Shown piece after piece: positions 7,910 through 16,460 of a DNA stretch of 54,931 bases. This DNA comes from JAZDOK01 sp043798715 (lineage in GTDB: Bacteria > Vulcanimicrobiota > JAZDOK01). The DNA lies in assembly GCA_043798715.1 (NCBI GenBank), contig JAZDOK010000006.1:1-54931 (forward strand). Direction: 5' to 3'. Positions within the stretch are counted from its first letter, which is position 1. Each line of letters starts with the position of its first letter. A program made the position numbers and the translations under genes. A model generated the notes under the pieces. The model worked only from the letters and a program-made list of their open reading frames with translations. It had not been told where the DNA came from and ran no database searches.

Positions 7910-9237
7910 CACTTGTTTTTAAAAAGCAGGCGTATGGGACAACCGATAAAACCGAAAGCGTCCCTCAGCTTGTTTTCAATATACCTCCTGTATGAAAAAT
8001 GAACCAGCTTCGAGGAATTCACCTTGAGTAGAATGGTCGGCGGTTTGGTTCCGCACTGGGCCGCGTAAAAAAGTTTGAGCGTTCTCCCCTTGAAGGAAGG
8101 AGGAGGGCGGAAGGCAAGAGCATCCTGCAAAACCCTGTTCAGAAGGGGCGTTTCTATTTTCCTGGCGTATTCCCTGGACACCTCAAGAATCGCTTCCGGG
8201 ACATCCTTAAGACCCGTCCCCTTCAAGGCTGAGATGAAGAGAACGGGGGAATAGTCTACAAAGTCCATTTCCTGCTTAAGACCCCGCACAATGTCTTTTA
8301 CCAGTTGACCTTCCCGGGCCCCCTCTCGACCTTGCTCCACCAGATCCCATTTGTTAACCAGGATGATTGAGGCCTTGCCCTGGTCAAGAACATAGCCCGC
8401 AATTTTCTTGTCCTGGGAGACGACGCCTGATTCGGCGTCCAGGACCAGAACGGCTACATCGGCCCTCTTGATGGCCCGAAGAGCCCTGACCGTGCTGTAA
8501 TATTCAACTTTATCCTCGACTTTGCCTTTGCGCCTGAGCCCGGCCGTATCAATGAGCAGAAAAGATTCATCCTTGTATTTCCAGAGGGAATCAATGGCAT
8601 CCCGGGTGGTCCCGGCCTCATTGTCCACCAGACTTCTTTCCTCTCCGAGAAGCGCGTTGACCAGCGATGATTTTCCGACGTTGGGTCTTCCCACCACCGC
8701 CAGGCCGGTGGGAGCATCCGCCGCGGGTTCTTCCGGCTCCCGTATAAGGGAATCCAGAACGACATCGAGCAGATCCCCGGTGTTGATGCCGTGAATCGCG
8801 GAAACGAAGAAAGGTTCGCCCAGACCCAGGGAATAAAATTCATAGAGCAGGTCCCGCTCCTTCGGGCTCTCCATTTTGTTGACGACCAGAATCACCGGTT
8901 TTTGGGATCTCCGGAGAGTTTCAGCCACTTCCTCATCTATGGGATGAATTCCCTCCTGACCATCCACGAGAAACAAAAGAAGCGACGCTTCCTCTATCGC
9001 CTTCTCCGCCTGATCCCGGACAAGTTTTCTCATCTTTACGGAACTGGCCGGCTCCAATCCCCCCGTGTCAACAAGGGTGAAGGTTCGCCCCCGCCATTCA
9101 CACTCCCCGTAGAGCCGGTCCCGGGTCACTCCCGGGATGTCCTCAACAATGGAGGTGTGACGGCCGGTTAATCTGTTAAAGAGAGCCGATTTGCCGACAT
9201 TGGGCCTCCCGACAATGGCTACAATAGCTTTGCTCAT
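7909..9237 (-). CDS. der: Ribosome-assembly GTPase Der (EngA)
   Basis: A 442-residue protein with the tandem GTPase domains that define Der, which acts in 50S subunit assembly. G1 motifs GRPNVGKS occur at residues 10-17 and 183-190, with DTGG and DTAG G3 motifs and NKMES and NKWD G4 motifs. A C-terminal KH-like domain follows (VHFSYRRYIENKLRDAFGF). The start overlaps the stop of the upstream DUF512 gene as ATGA and the end overlaps plsY. This order is common in other bacteria. Confidence 0.97.
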   Translation of the reverse strand: MSKAIVAIVGRPNVGKSALFNRLTGRHTSIVEDIPGVTRDRLYGECEWRGRTFTLVDTGGLEPASSVKMRKLVRDQAEKAIEEASLLLFLVDGQEGIHPIDEEVAETLRRSQKPVILVVNKMESPKERDLLYEFYSLGLGEPFFVSAIHGINTGDLLDVVLDSLIREPEEPAADAPTGLAVVGRPNVGKSSLVNALLGEERSLVDNEAGTTRDAIDSLWKYKDESFLLIDTAGLRRKGKVEDKVEYYSTVRALRAIKRADVAVLVLDAESGVVSQDKKIAGYVLDQGKASIILVNKWDLVEQGREGAREGQLVKDIVRGLKQEMDFVDYSPVLFISALKGTGLKDVPEAILEVSREYARKIETPLLNRVLQDALAFRPPPSFKGRTLKLFYAAQCGTKPPTILLKVNSSKLVHFSYRRYIENKLRDAFGFIGCPIRLLFKNK

Positions 9238-10529
9238 AAGAATAAATCCACCACTTCTCCAGGCGTTCCCGCAGAAACCACCTTTATTCCCAGACGCTCT
9301 GAGAGAGCCTCCATGGTCAAATCATCCAGAAAGAGCCTCTCGTCCTTCAGGGCCACCCTGGGTATTATTAACAGATCGGCCTTGTTTTTCCTTCCAACGG
9401 CCTTAAAGATGCTCTCGCCTGGTAAAAGCCCGGCCACCGTCATCGAATCGCCGAAGAGAGTATTTCGGACGGCCACCAGGCTTACAGAAAGGCCCTCCAC
9501 CCGGTTCAGCATCTCTACAAAAGGCTTAAGAAGCGGCTCCGCCAGAACACCGGTAGCCAGAATCGCATGCACCGGCTTTCTTACCCTGGCTGGGAGGCGG
9601 GAAATCAGGCGCCGGCAGGCATCGGTAAAACGCCGGGCCAGGCCTATCCCGTTTTCCAACTGTGGGAAATCTTCATAGGCCAGGCGGCCCGGAAGACCTC
9701 TCCCGGCGAGAAGATAGAGTTCATCCGCCGCAAAAACCAGGCGGCTCCCTTTCTCTCTTAATAATTTTCGCTGAAAGGAGCGCACCGTTTTCAATGTTTT
9801 TTCCGCCAGATCCGCCGTCACCGGCGTTAGCGGAAACAGTCCCTCCCGCCACCTGGTCAAGCCGACCGGTACGATTCCGATGGAGGCGACAGAAGGAAAG
9901 AAAGAGGCCAGCTCGCCGATGGTCCGCACAAGTTCGTCTCCGTCATTTATGCCGGGACACAGGACAATCTGAGTATGCGCCTGAATACCGGAGGCGGCCA
10001 GGGCACTCAGCCGGGCCAGGATATCCCCCGCCCCCCCGGCCCCAAGCATTCTTCTCCTCACGGAGGGATTGGTCGCATGAACGGAGATATAAAGGGGGCT
10101 GAGCTTAAGCCTCTTAATCCTCCTCAGATCCTCCTCGTCCAGAGCAGTGAGGGTCACAAAATTCCCATGAAGAAAGGAAAGGCGGTAATCCTCATCCTTG
10201 ACGTAAAGAGATTTTCTAAGGCCGGGCGGCATCTGATCAATAAAGCAAAAAATGCACCGGTTCGAGCAGGAGCGGATCCCGTCGAAGAGTTCCTCCTTAA
10301 AATCAAGACCCAGGCTCTCGGCCGGATCTTTTCTGACCGTGGCCGACAGCTCCCGTCCCTGCCGCTTCCAGCGGATGCGAAGGTTAAGCAGCGAGGAAAA
10401 ATACAGATAATCAATCGTGTCCAGAAGGGGCCTGTTATTGATGGACAGGATTTCGTCTTCCGGTAAAATCCCAATCTTCTGGGCAAAACTTCCGGGAGAC
10501 ACCCGGCTCACTATACCCCGGACCAGCAT
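9234..10529 (-). CDS. DUF512-family radical SAM protein with N-terminal PDZ domain
   Basis: A 431-residue protein. Residues 1-65 resemble a PDZ fold (SPGSFAQKIGILPEDEILSI). A radical SAM cluster motif CSNRCIFCF (Cys88, Cys92, Cys95) follows, and the remainder matches the DUF512 family, in which HATNPSVRRRMLG and LCPGINDGDEL are typical. The biochemical role of the family is not established to my knowledge. It is translationally coupled to der (ATGA). That pairing recurs in other bacteria and hints at a role around ribosome or tRNA maturation, which is inference only. Confidence 0.9.
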   Translation of the reverse strand: MLVRGIVSRVSPGSFAQKIGILPEDEILSINNRPLLDTIDYLYFSSLLNLRIRWKRQGRELSATVRKDPAESLGLDFKEELFDGIRSCSNRCIFCFIDQMPPGLRKSLYVKDEDYRLSFLHGNFVTLTALDEEDLRRIKRLKLSPLYISVHATNPSVRRRMLGAGGAGDILARLSALAASGIQAHTQIVLCPGINDGDELVRTIGELASFFPSVASIGIVPVGLTRWREGLFPLTPVTADLAEKTLKTVRSFQRKLLREKGSRLVFAADELYLLAGRGLPGRLAYEDFPQLENGIGLARRFTDACRRLISRLPARVRKPVHAILATGVLAEPLLKPFVEMLNRVEGLSVSLVAVRNTLFGDSMTVAGLLPGESIFKAVGRKNKADLLIIPRVALKDERLFLDDLTMEALSERLGIKVVSAGTPGEVVDLFL

Positions 10530-10590
10530 TAATAAAAACCTCCACCCCTTAAAAGGCAGAGGGACTGCTCCTCCCCGCCTGGGACCTGTT

Positions 10591-10914
10591 TTATCGTTTT
10601 TTAAAAAGGCCTAAAAACGACTTGATCAGCGAACGGTTTTCCTTCCCGTTTTCCGCTGTGACCTCCGGAGCTTTTCTCACTTCCGCCCAGGAGGGGTCTA
10701 TAGTGATGCGGATTATCTCCCCGCCTTTATCCACCTGGCACTCCGCCGGGATGCTGTTTTCTTTCAGGAGGTGATTGATCTCCAGGCTTACCTGTGAAGA
10801 CGTCATATTGGCCAGAGCGGGAGGGACGCCCAGCTTGAGAAAAAGATTATTCCTGGCCGCCTCTTTGCGCAGAAGTTCCACGAGCTTCTCACGCCACGAT
10901 GATACCTGTTCCAC
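10591..10914 (-). CDS. Small hypothetical protein
   Basis: A 107-residue soluble protein starting at GTG 10914 behind GGAGGGGG. I do not recognise it. The first 60 residues are helical and amphipathic (WREKLVELLRKEAARNNLFL, then LANMTSSQVSLEINHLLKEN), the next section is a short beta-like segment (ECQVDKGGEIIRITID), and the tail is basic (SFLGLFKKR). It precedes the DUF512 gene by about 60 bases in the same direction and is probably its operon partner. No signal peptide or membrane helix is present. Confidence 0.6.
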   Translation of the reverse strand: MEQVSSWREKLVELLRKEAARNNLFLKLGVPPALANMTSSQVSLEINHLLKENSIPAECQVDKGGEIIRITIDPSWAEVRKAPEVTAENGKENRSLIKSFLGLFKKR

Positions 10915-10996
10915 AGAAATCCCCCCCCCTCCTAAGACTAAGGAGCTATTCTTCTTTCCTGCCCCGGAGTCCTCTATTGAAGCCGCGGATTACGCA

Positions 10997-11599
10997 CTAT
11001 AAACGATATTTTTCAATCAACTCGTTTCTCCTGAAACAATTGATTGAATGATCATTCACCATTCCGGTGGCCTGCATATGAGCATAACAAATTGTTGATC
11101 CCAAAAATTTAAAACCCCTGCTCTTCAAGTCTTTGCTCAATGCTTCAGACTCTTTGCTGGTTGCAGGATAATCTGATAATTGCAGTATGTTATTGATTTT
11201 GGGTTTGCCGTCAACAAAACCCCATATATATTTCGAAAAACTTCCATATTTTTCCTGAACTTCAAGAAATTTATGCGCATTGTTTATCGTAGCTTCAATT
11301 TTCAGACGATTCCTGATTATCCCCGGATTCAGCAACAGTCTTTCAATCTTCGGCTGATTAAATCCGGCAATCTTCTCCGGTTCAAAGTTTTCAAATGCAA
11401 TCCGGTAATTCTCTCTTTTTTTCAGAACCGTGTACCAGCTCAAACCCGCCTGGGCGGATTCCAAAGTCAGAAATTCAAACAACAACCTGTCGTCATGAAC
11501 CGGAACACCCCATTCCTTATCATGATACTCAATATAATCGACCTTGCTCAAATCCACCCATGGACAACGGCAAATTTCCTTAATGCTTTTTGTTTTCAT
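10997..11599 (-). CDS. tag: DNA-3-methyladenine glycosylase I
   Basis: A 200-residue Tag protein that removes 3-methyladenine from alkylated DNA as the first step of base excision repair. Family signatures are present: CPWVDLSKVDYIEYHDKEWG with the zinc-site Cys near the start, TLESAQAGLSWYTVLKKREN around the substrate pocket, and the late His/Cys motif (CYAHMQATGMVNDHSINCF) that completes the zinc site. The gene is clearly AT-richer than its neighbours and stands alone between GC-rich genes, so recent horizontal acquisition is likely. GGGAG lies upstream of its ATG. Confidence 0.96.
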   Translation of the reverse strand: MKTKSIKEICRCPWVDLSKVDYIEYHDKEWGVPVHDDRLLFEFLTLESAQAGLSWYTVLKKRENYRIAFENFEPEKIAGFNQPKIERLLLNPGIIRNRLKIEATINNAHKFLEVQEKYGSFSKYIWGFVDGKPKINNILQLSDYPATSKESEALSKDLKSRGFKFLGSTICYAHMQATGMVNDHSINCFRRNELIEKYRL

Positions 11600-11633
11600 T
11601 TACAAACAAACTCCCTGTATTTCCAAATCAGAC

Positions 11634-12992
11634 TCAGGACGGCAGGACCGCGTAATCCTTCATGCGGGCGATGAGGTAGCCGATCTGTGAAAGTTTGATA
11701 AACTTTAGGAGATAAAAGGCCTGCCTGGGGCGGAAGTAAAAGCTCCTGAAGGCCCAGGCCCGAAGGTCCCGAAGCTGTTCCGGGGTGATGGTGTCCGGAG
11801 TCCAGGTGGACTCATGAAAGCTCCTGGCCGACCAGTCCGGTTTCCAATCCCCCTTTACGGCTATCTCGTCCCAGAGGGCCGACCCGGGAAGGATGTCCAG
11901 AAGAAGAAACTGGGCCCGATCCAGGGGGATGCTCTTGGCGAAGGCGACGGTCTCCCGCATGGTCTCAGGCGTCTCGCCCGGGAAGCCGAAAATGAAAAAG
12001 CCCTGGGTGACAATGCCCTCCTGATGGGCCATCGTCACTGCGGCTCTGGCCGTGTCAAGGGTTATTTTCTTATCGATTCTTTCGAGAATTGCCTGGTTGC
12101 CGGACTCGATCCCGAAGGCCAGCATATAGCAGCCGCTTTTCTTCATGAGGCGCAGGAGTTCCCGATCCACGGATTCTACGCGCACCCCGTTTGGAGCCGC
12201 CCAGGAGATACGCAGTTTCCTCTTGATGATGAGAGAAGCGATGGCCTCCATGTGATCGCGGCGCAGGGTAATGTTGTCGTCCTCAAAGTGAATCTCCCTC
12301 ACGCCAAAATCCTTCACCAGGTATTCTATCTCTTCCACGACGTTTTCCGGGGATCTGAAGCGGACCCTCCGCCCCCAGAGATTCGCGCTGGAACAGAATT
12401 TACACCCGAAGTTGCAGCCCCTGGTCGTCGTGAGCGGCGCCACCGGGAAGCGTTTAACGACCGCCCCATGAGGCGCTTTGCGGTAGAAGCGGGGATCCAT
12501 GGCCTTCCAGTCCGGGAAGGGCAGTTCATCCAGGTTCTCAATCATCGAAGAGCGGGACAGCTCCGCGGTCTTTTGCGTAATAACACCGGGAAACTCCGAT
12601 GGCTCCTCATTCCGGGCGCAGGACTCGACGATATGCCTGAAAGCAAGCTCTCCCTCCCCGACCACCGCAAAATCCGCCCCGGAAAGCGAGAGCGTCTCCC
12701 GCGGCAGGGCCGAGGGATGGGGCCCACCCATCACCACTTTATGCCCATGCTCCTTCAGCTTCCGGCTCAGGGCGGATGCCTCCAGAATAAATGCGCTGTG
12801 GCAGCTGATCCCGACCACTTCCGAATCGGCGCACAAATTAAGAACCTCATCCTGGCGCAAGGCGCGATTGTGGGCATCCACCACCACAGTCTCAAAGCCG
12901 GATTTCTTCAAGTAGGAGGAAAGGTAACCGATCCCCAACGGCGGGGTTATTATGTGCGAATGATAATTCGGTAGAACCAGCGCAACTTTCAT
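11634..12992 (-). CDS. B12-binding-domain radical SAM protein
   Basis: A 452-residue protein from the ATG at 12992; a longer TTG frame to 13052 would run through the likely promoter. The N-terminal half is a cobalamin-binding-like Rossmann domain (VALVLPNYHSH, then GIGYLSSYLKKSGFETVVVD). The radical SAM cluster motif is RGCNFGCKFCS (Cys193, Cys197, Cys200), followed by EIHFEDDNITL and FGIESGNQ. Such proteins often modify lipids, hopanoids, bacteriochlorophylls or peptides; the substrate here is unknown. It stands as its own transcription unit between tag and the sigma factor gene. Confidence 0.9.
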   Translation of the reverse strand: MKVALVLPNYHSHIITPPLGIGYLSSYLKKSGFETVVVDAHNRALRQDEVLNLCADSEVVGISCHSAFILEASALSRKLKEHGHKVVMGGPHPSALPRETLSLSGADFAVVGEGELAFRHIVESCARNEEPSEFPGVITQKTAELSRSSMIENLDELPFPDWKAMDPRFYRKAPHGAVVKRFPVAPLTTTRGCNFGCKFCSSANLWGRRVRFRSPENVVEEIEYLVKDFGVREIHFEDDNITLRRDHMEAIASLIIKRKLRISWAAPNGVRVESVDRELLRLMKKSGCYMLAFGIESGNQAILERIDKKITLDTARAAVTMAHQEGIVTQGFFIFGFPGETPETMRETVAFAKSIPLDRAQFLLLDILPGSALWDEIAVKGDWKPDWSARSFHESTWTPDTITPEQLRDLRAWAFRSFYFRPRQAFYLLKFIKLSQIGYLIARMKDYAVLPS

Positions 12993-13001
12993 GTCGGCTA
13001 T

Positions 13002-13031
13002 ATCATAACAGAAACCGGCCGAACTCGTCAA
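13002..13031 (-). promoter_or_regulatory. Sigma-70 promoter with a nearly leaderless start
   Basis: On the minus strand, TTGACG (13026-13031) and TATGAT (13002-13007) are 18 bp apart. The ATG of the radical SAM gene begins only nine bases after the -10 box, so transcription would start at or within a few bases of the start codon. No Shine-Dalgarno sequence precedes that ATG, which agrees with a leaderless mRNA. Confidence 0.7.
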
Positions 13032-13078
13032 AAGAGATCGGCCGGGCCTCAAGGTTTAAAGAAATCAAGCAGGTTTTT

Positions 13079-14059
13079 CTATGCCGCCATCCAGGCGAGT
13101 CTTTTTACCTGACAGCGGAGTTTTCTCAGCGCGTCGTCCTCTTTCTGGCGGACTCTCTCCTTGCTGACTCCGAAAAAGCCGCTGATCTCCTCCAGGGTGC
13201 GGGGAGCGCCGTCGAGAAGGCCGAAGCGCAGAGCCAGGATCGCGCGCTCCCGGCCTGTCAGGTGTTCAAAGAGGCGATTGATCTCTCCGGTAGTCAGAGG
13301 CACTGATTCCTCAGGCTTATCCGGCAGAACATCCTTTAAGCAGATTTCCTCCTCGCCGAACGGCGTCTCGAGGGAACTCGGTTCCTGGGCGACCGCCAGA
13401 ATAGCCTCCAGCTTCTTGAGGGCGTTCCTCTGATCCTCTTCGATTTTTTCGAGGACTCTGGAATCGTCCGGCTCAAGAAGGGTCTTGAAAGCCCTCGAAA
13501 GCTTCCGCCGCACCTTCTCAGGAGAGACCGGAAAGATCATCCGGCTGACTTCCTCCATATCCGGGGGAACTCCGTTTTCCTGCAGGTATTTCATGGATAG
13601 CTTGGTAAAATGGTTGAAGATCTCGAGTATGTGGACGGGAAGGCGTATCAGCCGGGCCTGGTTGGCGACGCCCCGGATGATTGACTGGCGGATCCACCAG
13701 GTGGCGTATGTTCCAAAGCGGCAGCCCCGGCGGTAATCGAACTTGTCGACCGCCTCCATGAGACCCAGGTTCCCTTCCTGAAGTAGATCCTGGTAGCTGA
13801 GTCCGATACCGACATACCGTCTGGCGATGCTGAAAACAAGCCTCAGATTTGATTCAATAAGTTTGACTTTCGCCTCGGGATCCCCGGAGCTGATTCTTTT
13901 AGCCAGTTCCCGCTCTTCCGCCGCCGTAAGGAGGGGAATCTTCTGCACTTCACGCAAATAAAGAGAAAGGCAACTGGAATCAGCGCCGGGAGTGCGCTTA
14001 ACGTCGCCCTGAGGCAGAGCCGCATTTTTTGGAATGCTGTCAGCGGATATCAATGTCAT
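13079..14059 (-). CDS. RNA polymerase sigma-70-family factor (RpoD/RpoS-like)
   Basis: A 326-residue sigma factor with regions 1.2 to 4.2 and no long region 1.1. Region 1.2 is SLYLREVQKIPLLTAAEERE, region 2 is NLRLVFSIARRYVGIGLSYQ with FGTYATWWIRQSI, and region 4.2 is TLEEISGFFGVSKERVRQ. The short N-terminus and the length suggest a group 2 (RpoS/SigA-like alternative) factor rather than the primary sigma factor. The ATG follows AAGGAGGAGGA directly. It is monocistronic, separated from the upstream response regulator gene by a terminator. Its regulon is unknown. Confidence 0.92.
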   Translation of the reverse strand: MTLISADSIPKNAALPQGDVKRTPGADSSCLSLYLREVQKIPLLTAAEERELAKRISSGDPEAKVKLIESNLRLVFSIARRYVGIGLSYQDLLQEGNLGLMEAVDKFDYRRGCRFGTYATWWIRQSIIRGVANQARLIRLPVHILEIFNHFTKLSMKYLQENGVPPDMEEVSRMIFPVSPEKVRRKLSRAFKTLLEPDDSRVLEKIEEDQRNALKKLEAILAVAQEPSSLETPFGEEEICLKDVLPDKPEESVPLTTGEINRLFEHLTGRERAILALRFGLLDGAPRTLEEISGFFGVSKERVRQKEDDALRKLRCQVKRLAWMAA

Positions 14060-14089
14060 TCCTCCTCCTTTCCATACTATGTCATTGAT

Positions 14090-14121
14090 AAAAAAAAATC
14101 ATCCCCTCGGAGGATGATTTT
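14090..14121 (-). terminator. Rho-independent terminator of the two-component operon
   Basis: On the minus strand, the hairpin AAAATCATCC / GGATGATTTT has a 7-base loop and is followed by a run of nine T residues (14090-14098 read in reverse). It lies 37 bases past the response regulator stop and before the sigma factor start, separating the two units. The A/T flanks could also stop some plus-strand transcription. Confidence 0.88.
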
Positions 14122-14157
14122 AGATGTTTTCCTAAACTCCAGGACTAGTCCGGCGGA

Positions 14158-14835
14158 TTAGTTTATATTGACCACCCCGGACTGAATAGCGAAAAGAACG
14201 GCTTCAACCCGGTCTCTGAGACCCAGCTTGTTCATCAGATTGGCGACATGGGTTTTAACGGTCGGGTCGCTGATAAAGAGGGCGGCCGCAATCTCCTTGT
14301 TGTTCTTCCCGCCGGCGACCAGCTTCAGTACCTCCAGTTCCCGCTCGGTCAACAGGGCCAGGCCCTCGTTCCGTCCCCTCACCGAGACGTGCTCTTTCCT
14401 GCCCATGAGCCTGGTGAACTCCTTGAGTATTTTGTTGACTATGCGCGGCTGGATCAGCGCCTCCCCTGAGTGGGCGGTTCTTATGGCGCGGACCAATTCC
14501 TGCGAGGAGACGTCTTTGAGAAGAAATCCGGCGGCCCCGGCCCTCACCAGGTGAAAGATGAACTGGTCATCGTCGTGGGCCGTAAGGACCACCACCTTGG
14601 TCTCGGGAGACAGCCGGACGATGGATTCAGTGGCTTCAATTCCGTCCATGACCGGCATGTTGATGTCCATAACGACGACATCCGGCTTAAGTTCCCTCAC
14701 CTTCCGGATGGATTCACTTCCGTTGACCGCTTCCCCGACGACCTCGATATCCTCCTCCTCCGCCAGGGTATTCAGAAGCATCTCCCTGAACAGGGCATGA
14801 TCATCCACGATTAGGACCCTGATCCTGCTTTTCAT
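14158..14835 (-). CDS. NarL/LuxR-family response regulator
   Basis: A 225-residue two-domain regulator. The receiver domain has the acidic pair DD at 11-12, the phosphoacceptor Asp57 in VVVMDINMP, and the Lys switch in GFLLKDVS. The C-terminal LuxR-type helix-turn-helix (LTERELEVLKLVAGGKNNKE, then SDPTVKTHVANLMNKLG) binds DNA. It overlaps the upstream kinase stop by four bases (ATGA), so the two are a cognate pair. Target genes are not evident. The pair sits downstream of amrS. Confidence 0.96.
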   Translation of the reverse strand: MKSRIRVLIVDDHALFREMLLNTLAEEEDIEVVGEAVNGSESIRKVRELKPDVVVMDINMPVMDGIEATESIVRLSPETKVVVLTAHDDDQFIFHLVRAGAAGFLLKDVSSQELVRAIRTAHSGEALIQPRIVNKILKEFTRLMGRKEHVSVRGRNEGLALLTERELEVLKLVAGGKNNKEIAAALFISDPTVKTHVANLMNKLGLRDRVEAVLFAIQSGVVNIN

Positions 14836-16460
14836 AAGGCTCCTCCCTCTTCCGTCCTGTTGAGGTTAAAGATAAAGACGCTCCCCTCGCCCAAAGTACT
14901 CCGGACCCGGATCTCCTTATTGTGTCCATCCAGAATCTTTTTTACGATATAGAGGCCGAGTCCCAGACCCGCCGAGCCTTTCTCCGTCGCCAGCTGAGCG
15001 TACCTGTCAAAAATCCGGGGAATCTGCTCCTGGGGGATGCCGGAACCGGTGTCCGCAACCGAAATCTCGATCTTTAAGGAAAATTCCTCCACCAGGATGC
15101 TCACACGGCCTCCTTCTGGGGTAACATTGGCCGCGTTGCTCAGGAGATTATGAAAAACCTGGCTGATCTTGGTCCTGTCTCCCCAGACCATAAGCCTTGA
15201 AGAGGGTATGTCCTGGATGAAGTCAATCCTCTTTTGTTCAAACAGGAAAAACAGGTGGCCTCGCACCTCTTCGATGAGGTCGTGAAGGTCAAAAGATTCC
15301 ATGTCAAAGCTCATCTTGCCGGTGTCGTATTTGACCGAATCCTGCATGTTTTTGACAAGAGCCAGAAGATGGATATTGGCCGCGATGATCGCCTGAACGA
15401 ACTTCTCCTGCTTGGAGTTTAATTCTCCGGTTTTCGGCCGCAAAAGGAGGTCGGCATAGCCCCCGACGGCGGCCAGCGGAATCTTCAAATCATGGGTCAC
15501 CAGTGAAAAAAATTCTCTCAATTCCCTGGTTTTTTCGTCCACTTTCTGCTCTAAGCCCCTGGTGAGCCGATGATATTCCTCATTCAGCTTTTCCAGGCTC
15601 CTGGTCTTGGATTCCAGCTCATCCCGCGATTTCTTGAGTTCCCCGGCCATATGCTCAACCGAGGCGGAGATGGAGCTTAGAGGCTGGGTCAAGCCGCTTT
15701 CGAGAGCTGCCGCCGCCTCAAATTCACCCTTCCCGATTTTTTCCTGAACCTTAAGCAGGCGGTCTATCGGCTTTCCGATGGCCCTTCTGGACCAGATGAC
15801 GACTGCAAAATAGGCCCCCAGGATGAGAATCAAAACCAGAAGGCAATCCTCGAATAAAACAGACCGCAAATCATGCATATATTCGCTCAGATCCAGGGAA
15901 ATCCGGAGAGCTCCGCAATATTTCCCCGAAGAGACCAGCGGCATGAAATATTCAAAGACTACAATACCCGGCTCCCAGGCATCCAGTTTGCCCAGGTAGT
16001 GGCCCACCCGATCCGCGGATGAGCGATACGCCCAGAGGGTCCACATCCTCTGAATTCCGGAGGCAAGGAGGTCCAGTCGGGGGAACTCCTCTTTCAGACC
16101 GGTTGTGCCCTCTTCAGTGCTGAAGGCGATGATACCCTGTGCATCAATGAATTCAAAGGCCCTTAGATTTTTAATTGAAGCGAGGAAAGTTTTCAGCTCT
16201 TGGTTTTTCCCGGCCCCGGATAGGGAAGTGAAATTTTCCTCTCCGGGCTTAAGGACAATCTGTTGAACTTTCTGAGCGATAAACTCGACATAAGCTTTGG
16301 AGGCGGCCAATGCCGAAACCCTCAGAGCATCCTGGCGGGTGGAATAATGCAGATAGCCGATCAGAACAGCAATCACGGCGGAAAAAACAAAGAGAATCCT
16401 GGCGATATATAATTGAAAAGTGAGCCCCTTGCGCCCAAGAGCGTTCATTTTATCCCGCAT
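14832..16460 (-). CDS. Membrane sensor histidine kinase
   Basis: A 542-residue kinase. TM1 spans about residues 15-37, an extracytoplasmic sensing region runs to about 200, and TM2 spans about 203-223, followed by a HAMP-like region and a coiled coil (ELKKSRDELESKTRSLEKLN). The dimerisation box FFSLVTHDLKIPLAAVGG contains phospho-His323, and the ATPase domain shows N, G1 and G2 motifs (SNAANVTPEGG, DTGSGIPQEQ, GLGLGLYIVKKI). The HisKA type usually pairs with OmpR regulators, so pairing with a NarL-type regulator is slightly unusual. An alternative ATG lies at 16448, two bases past the amrS stop; the first ATG overlaps amrS and has GGGAGG very close. Confidence 0.93.
   Translation of the reverse strand: MRDKMNALGRKGLTFQLYIARILFVFSAVIAVLIGYLHYSTRQDALRVSALAASKAYVEFIAQKVQQIVLKPGEENFTSLSGAGKNQELKTFLASIKNLRAFEFIDAQGIIAFSTEEGTTGLKEEFPRLDLLASGIQRMWTLWAYRSSADRVGHYLGKLDAWEPGIVVFEYFMPLVSSGKYCGALRISLDLSEYMHDLRSVLFEDCLLVLILILGAYFAVVIWSRRAIGKPIDRLLKVQEKIGKGEFEAAAALESGLTQPLSSISASVEHMAGELKKSRDELESKTRSLEKLNEEYHRLTRGLEQKVDEKTRELREFFSLVTHDLKIPLAAVGGYADLLLRPKTGELNSKQEKFVQAIIAANIHLLALVKNMQDSVKYDTGKMSFDMESFDLHDLIEEVRGHLFFLFEQKRIDFIQDIPSSRLMVWGDRTKISQVFHNLLSNAANVTPEGGRVSILVEEFSLKIEISVADTGSGIPQEQIPRIFDRYAQLATEKGSAGLGLGLYIVKKILDGHNKEIRVRSTLGEGSVFIFNLNRTEEGGAL

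Noticed and set aside
11814..12974. 386-codon rightward frame antisense to the B12-type radical SAM gene
   Set aside because: Shadow frame of a GC-rich gene; the minus strand has clear radical SAM motifs and the plus frame has none.
13053..13078. TTG start at 13052 for the radical SAM gene
   Set aside because: The extra 20 codons would include the -35 and -10 boxes and do not match the family start.
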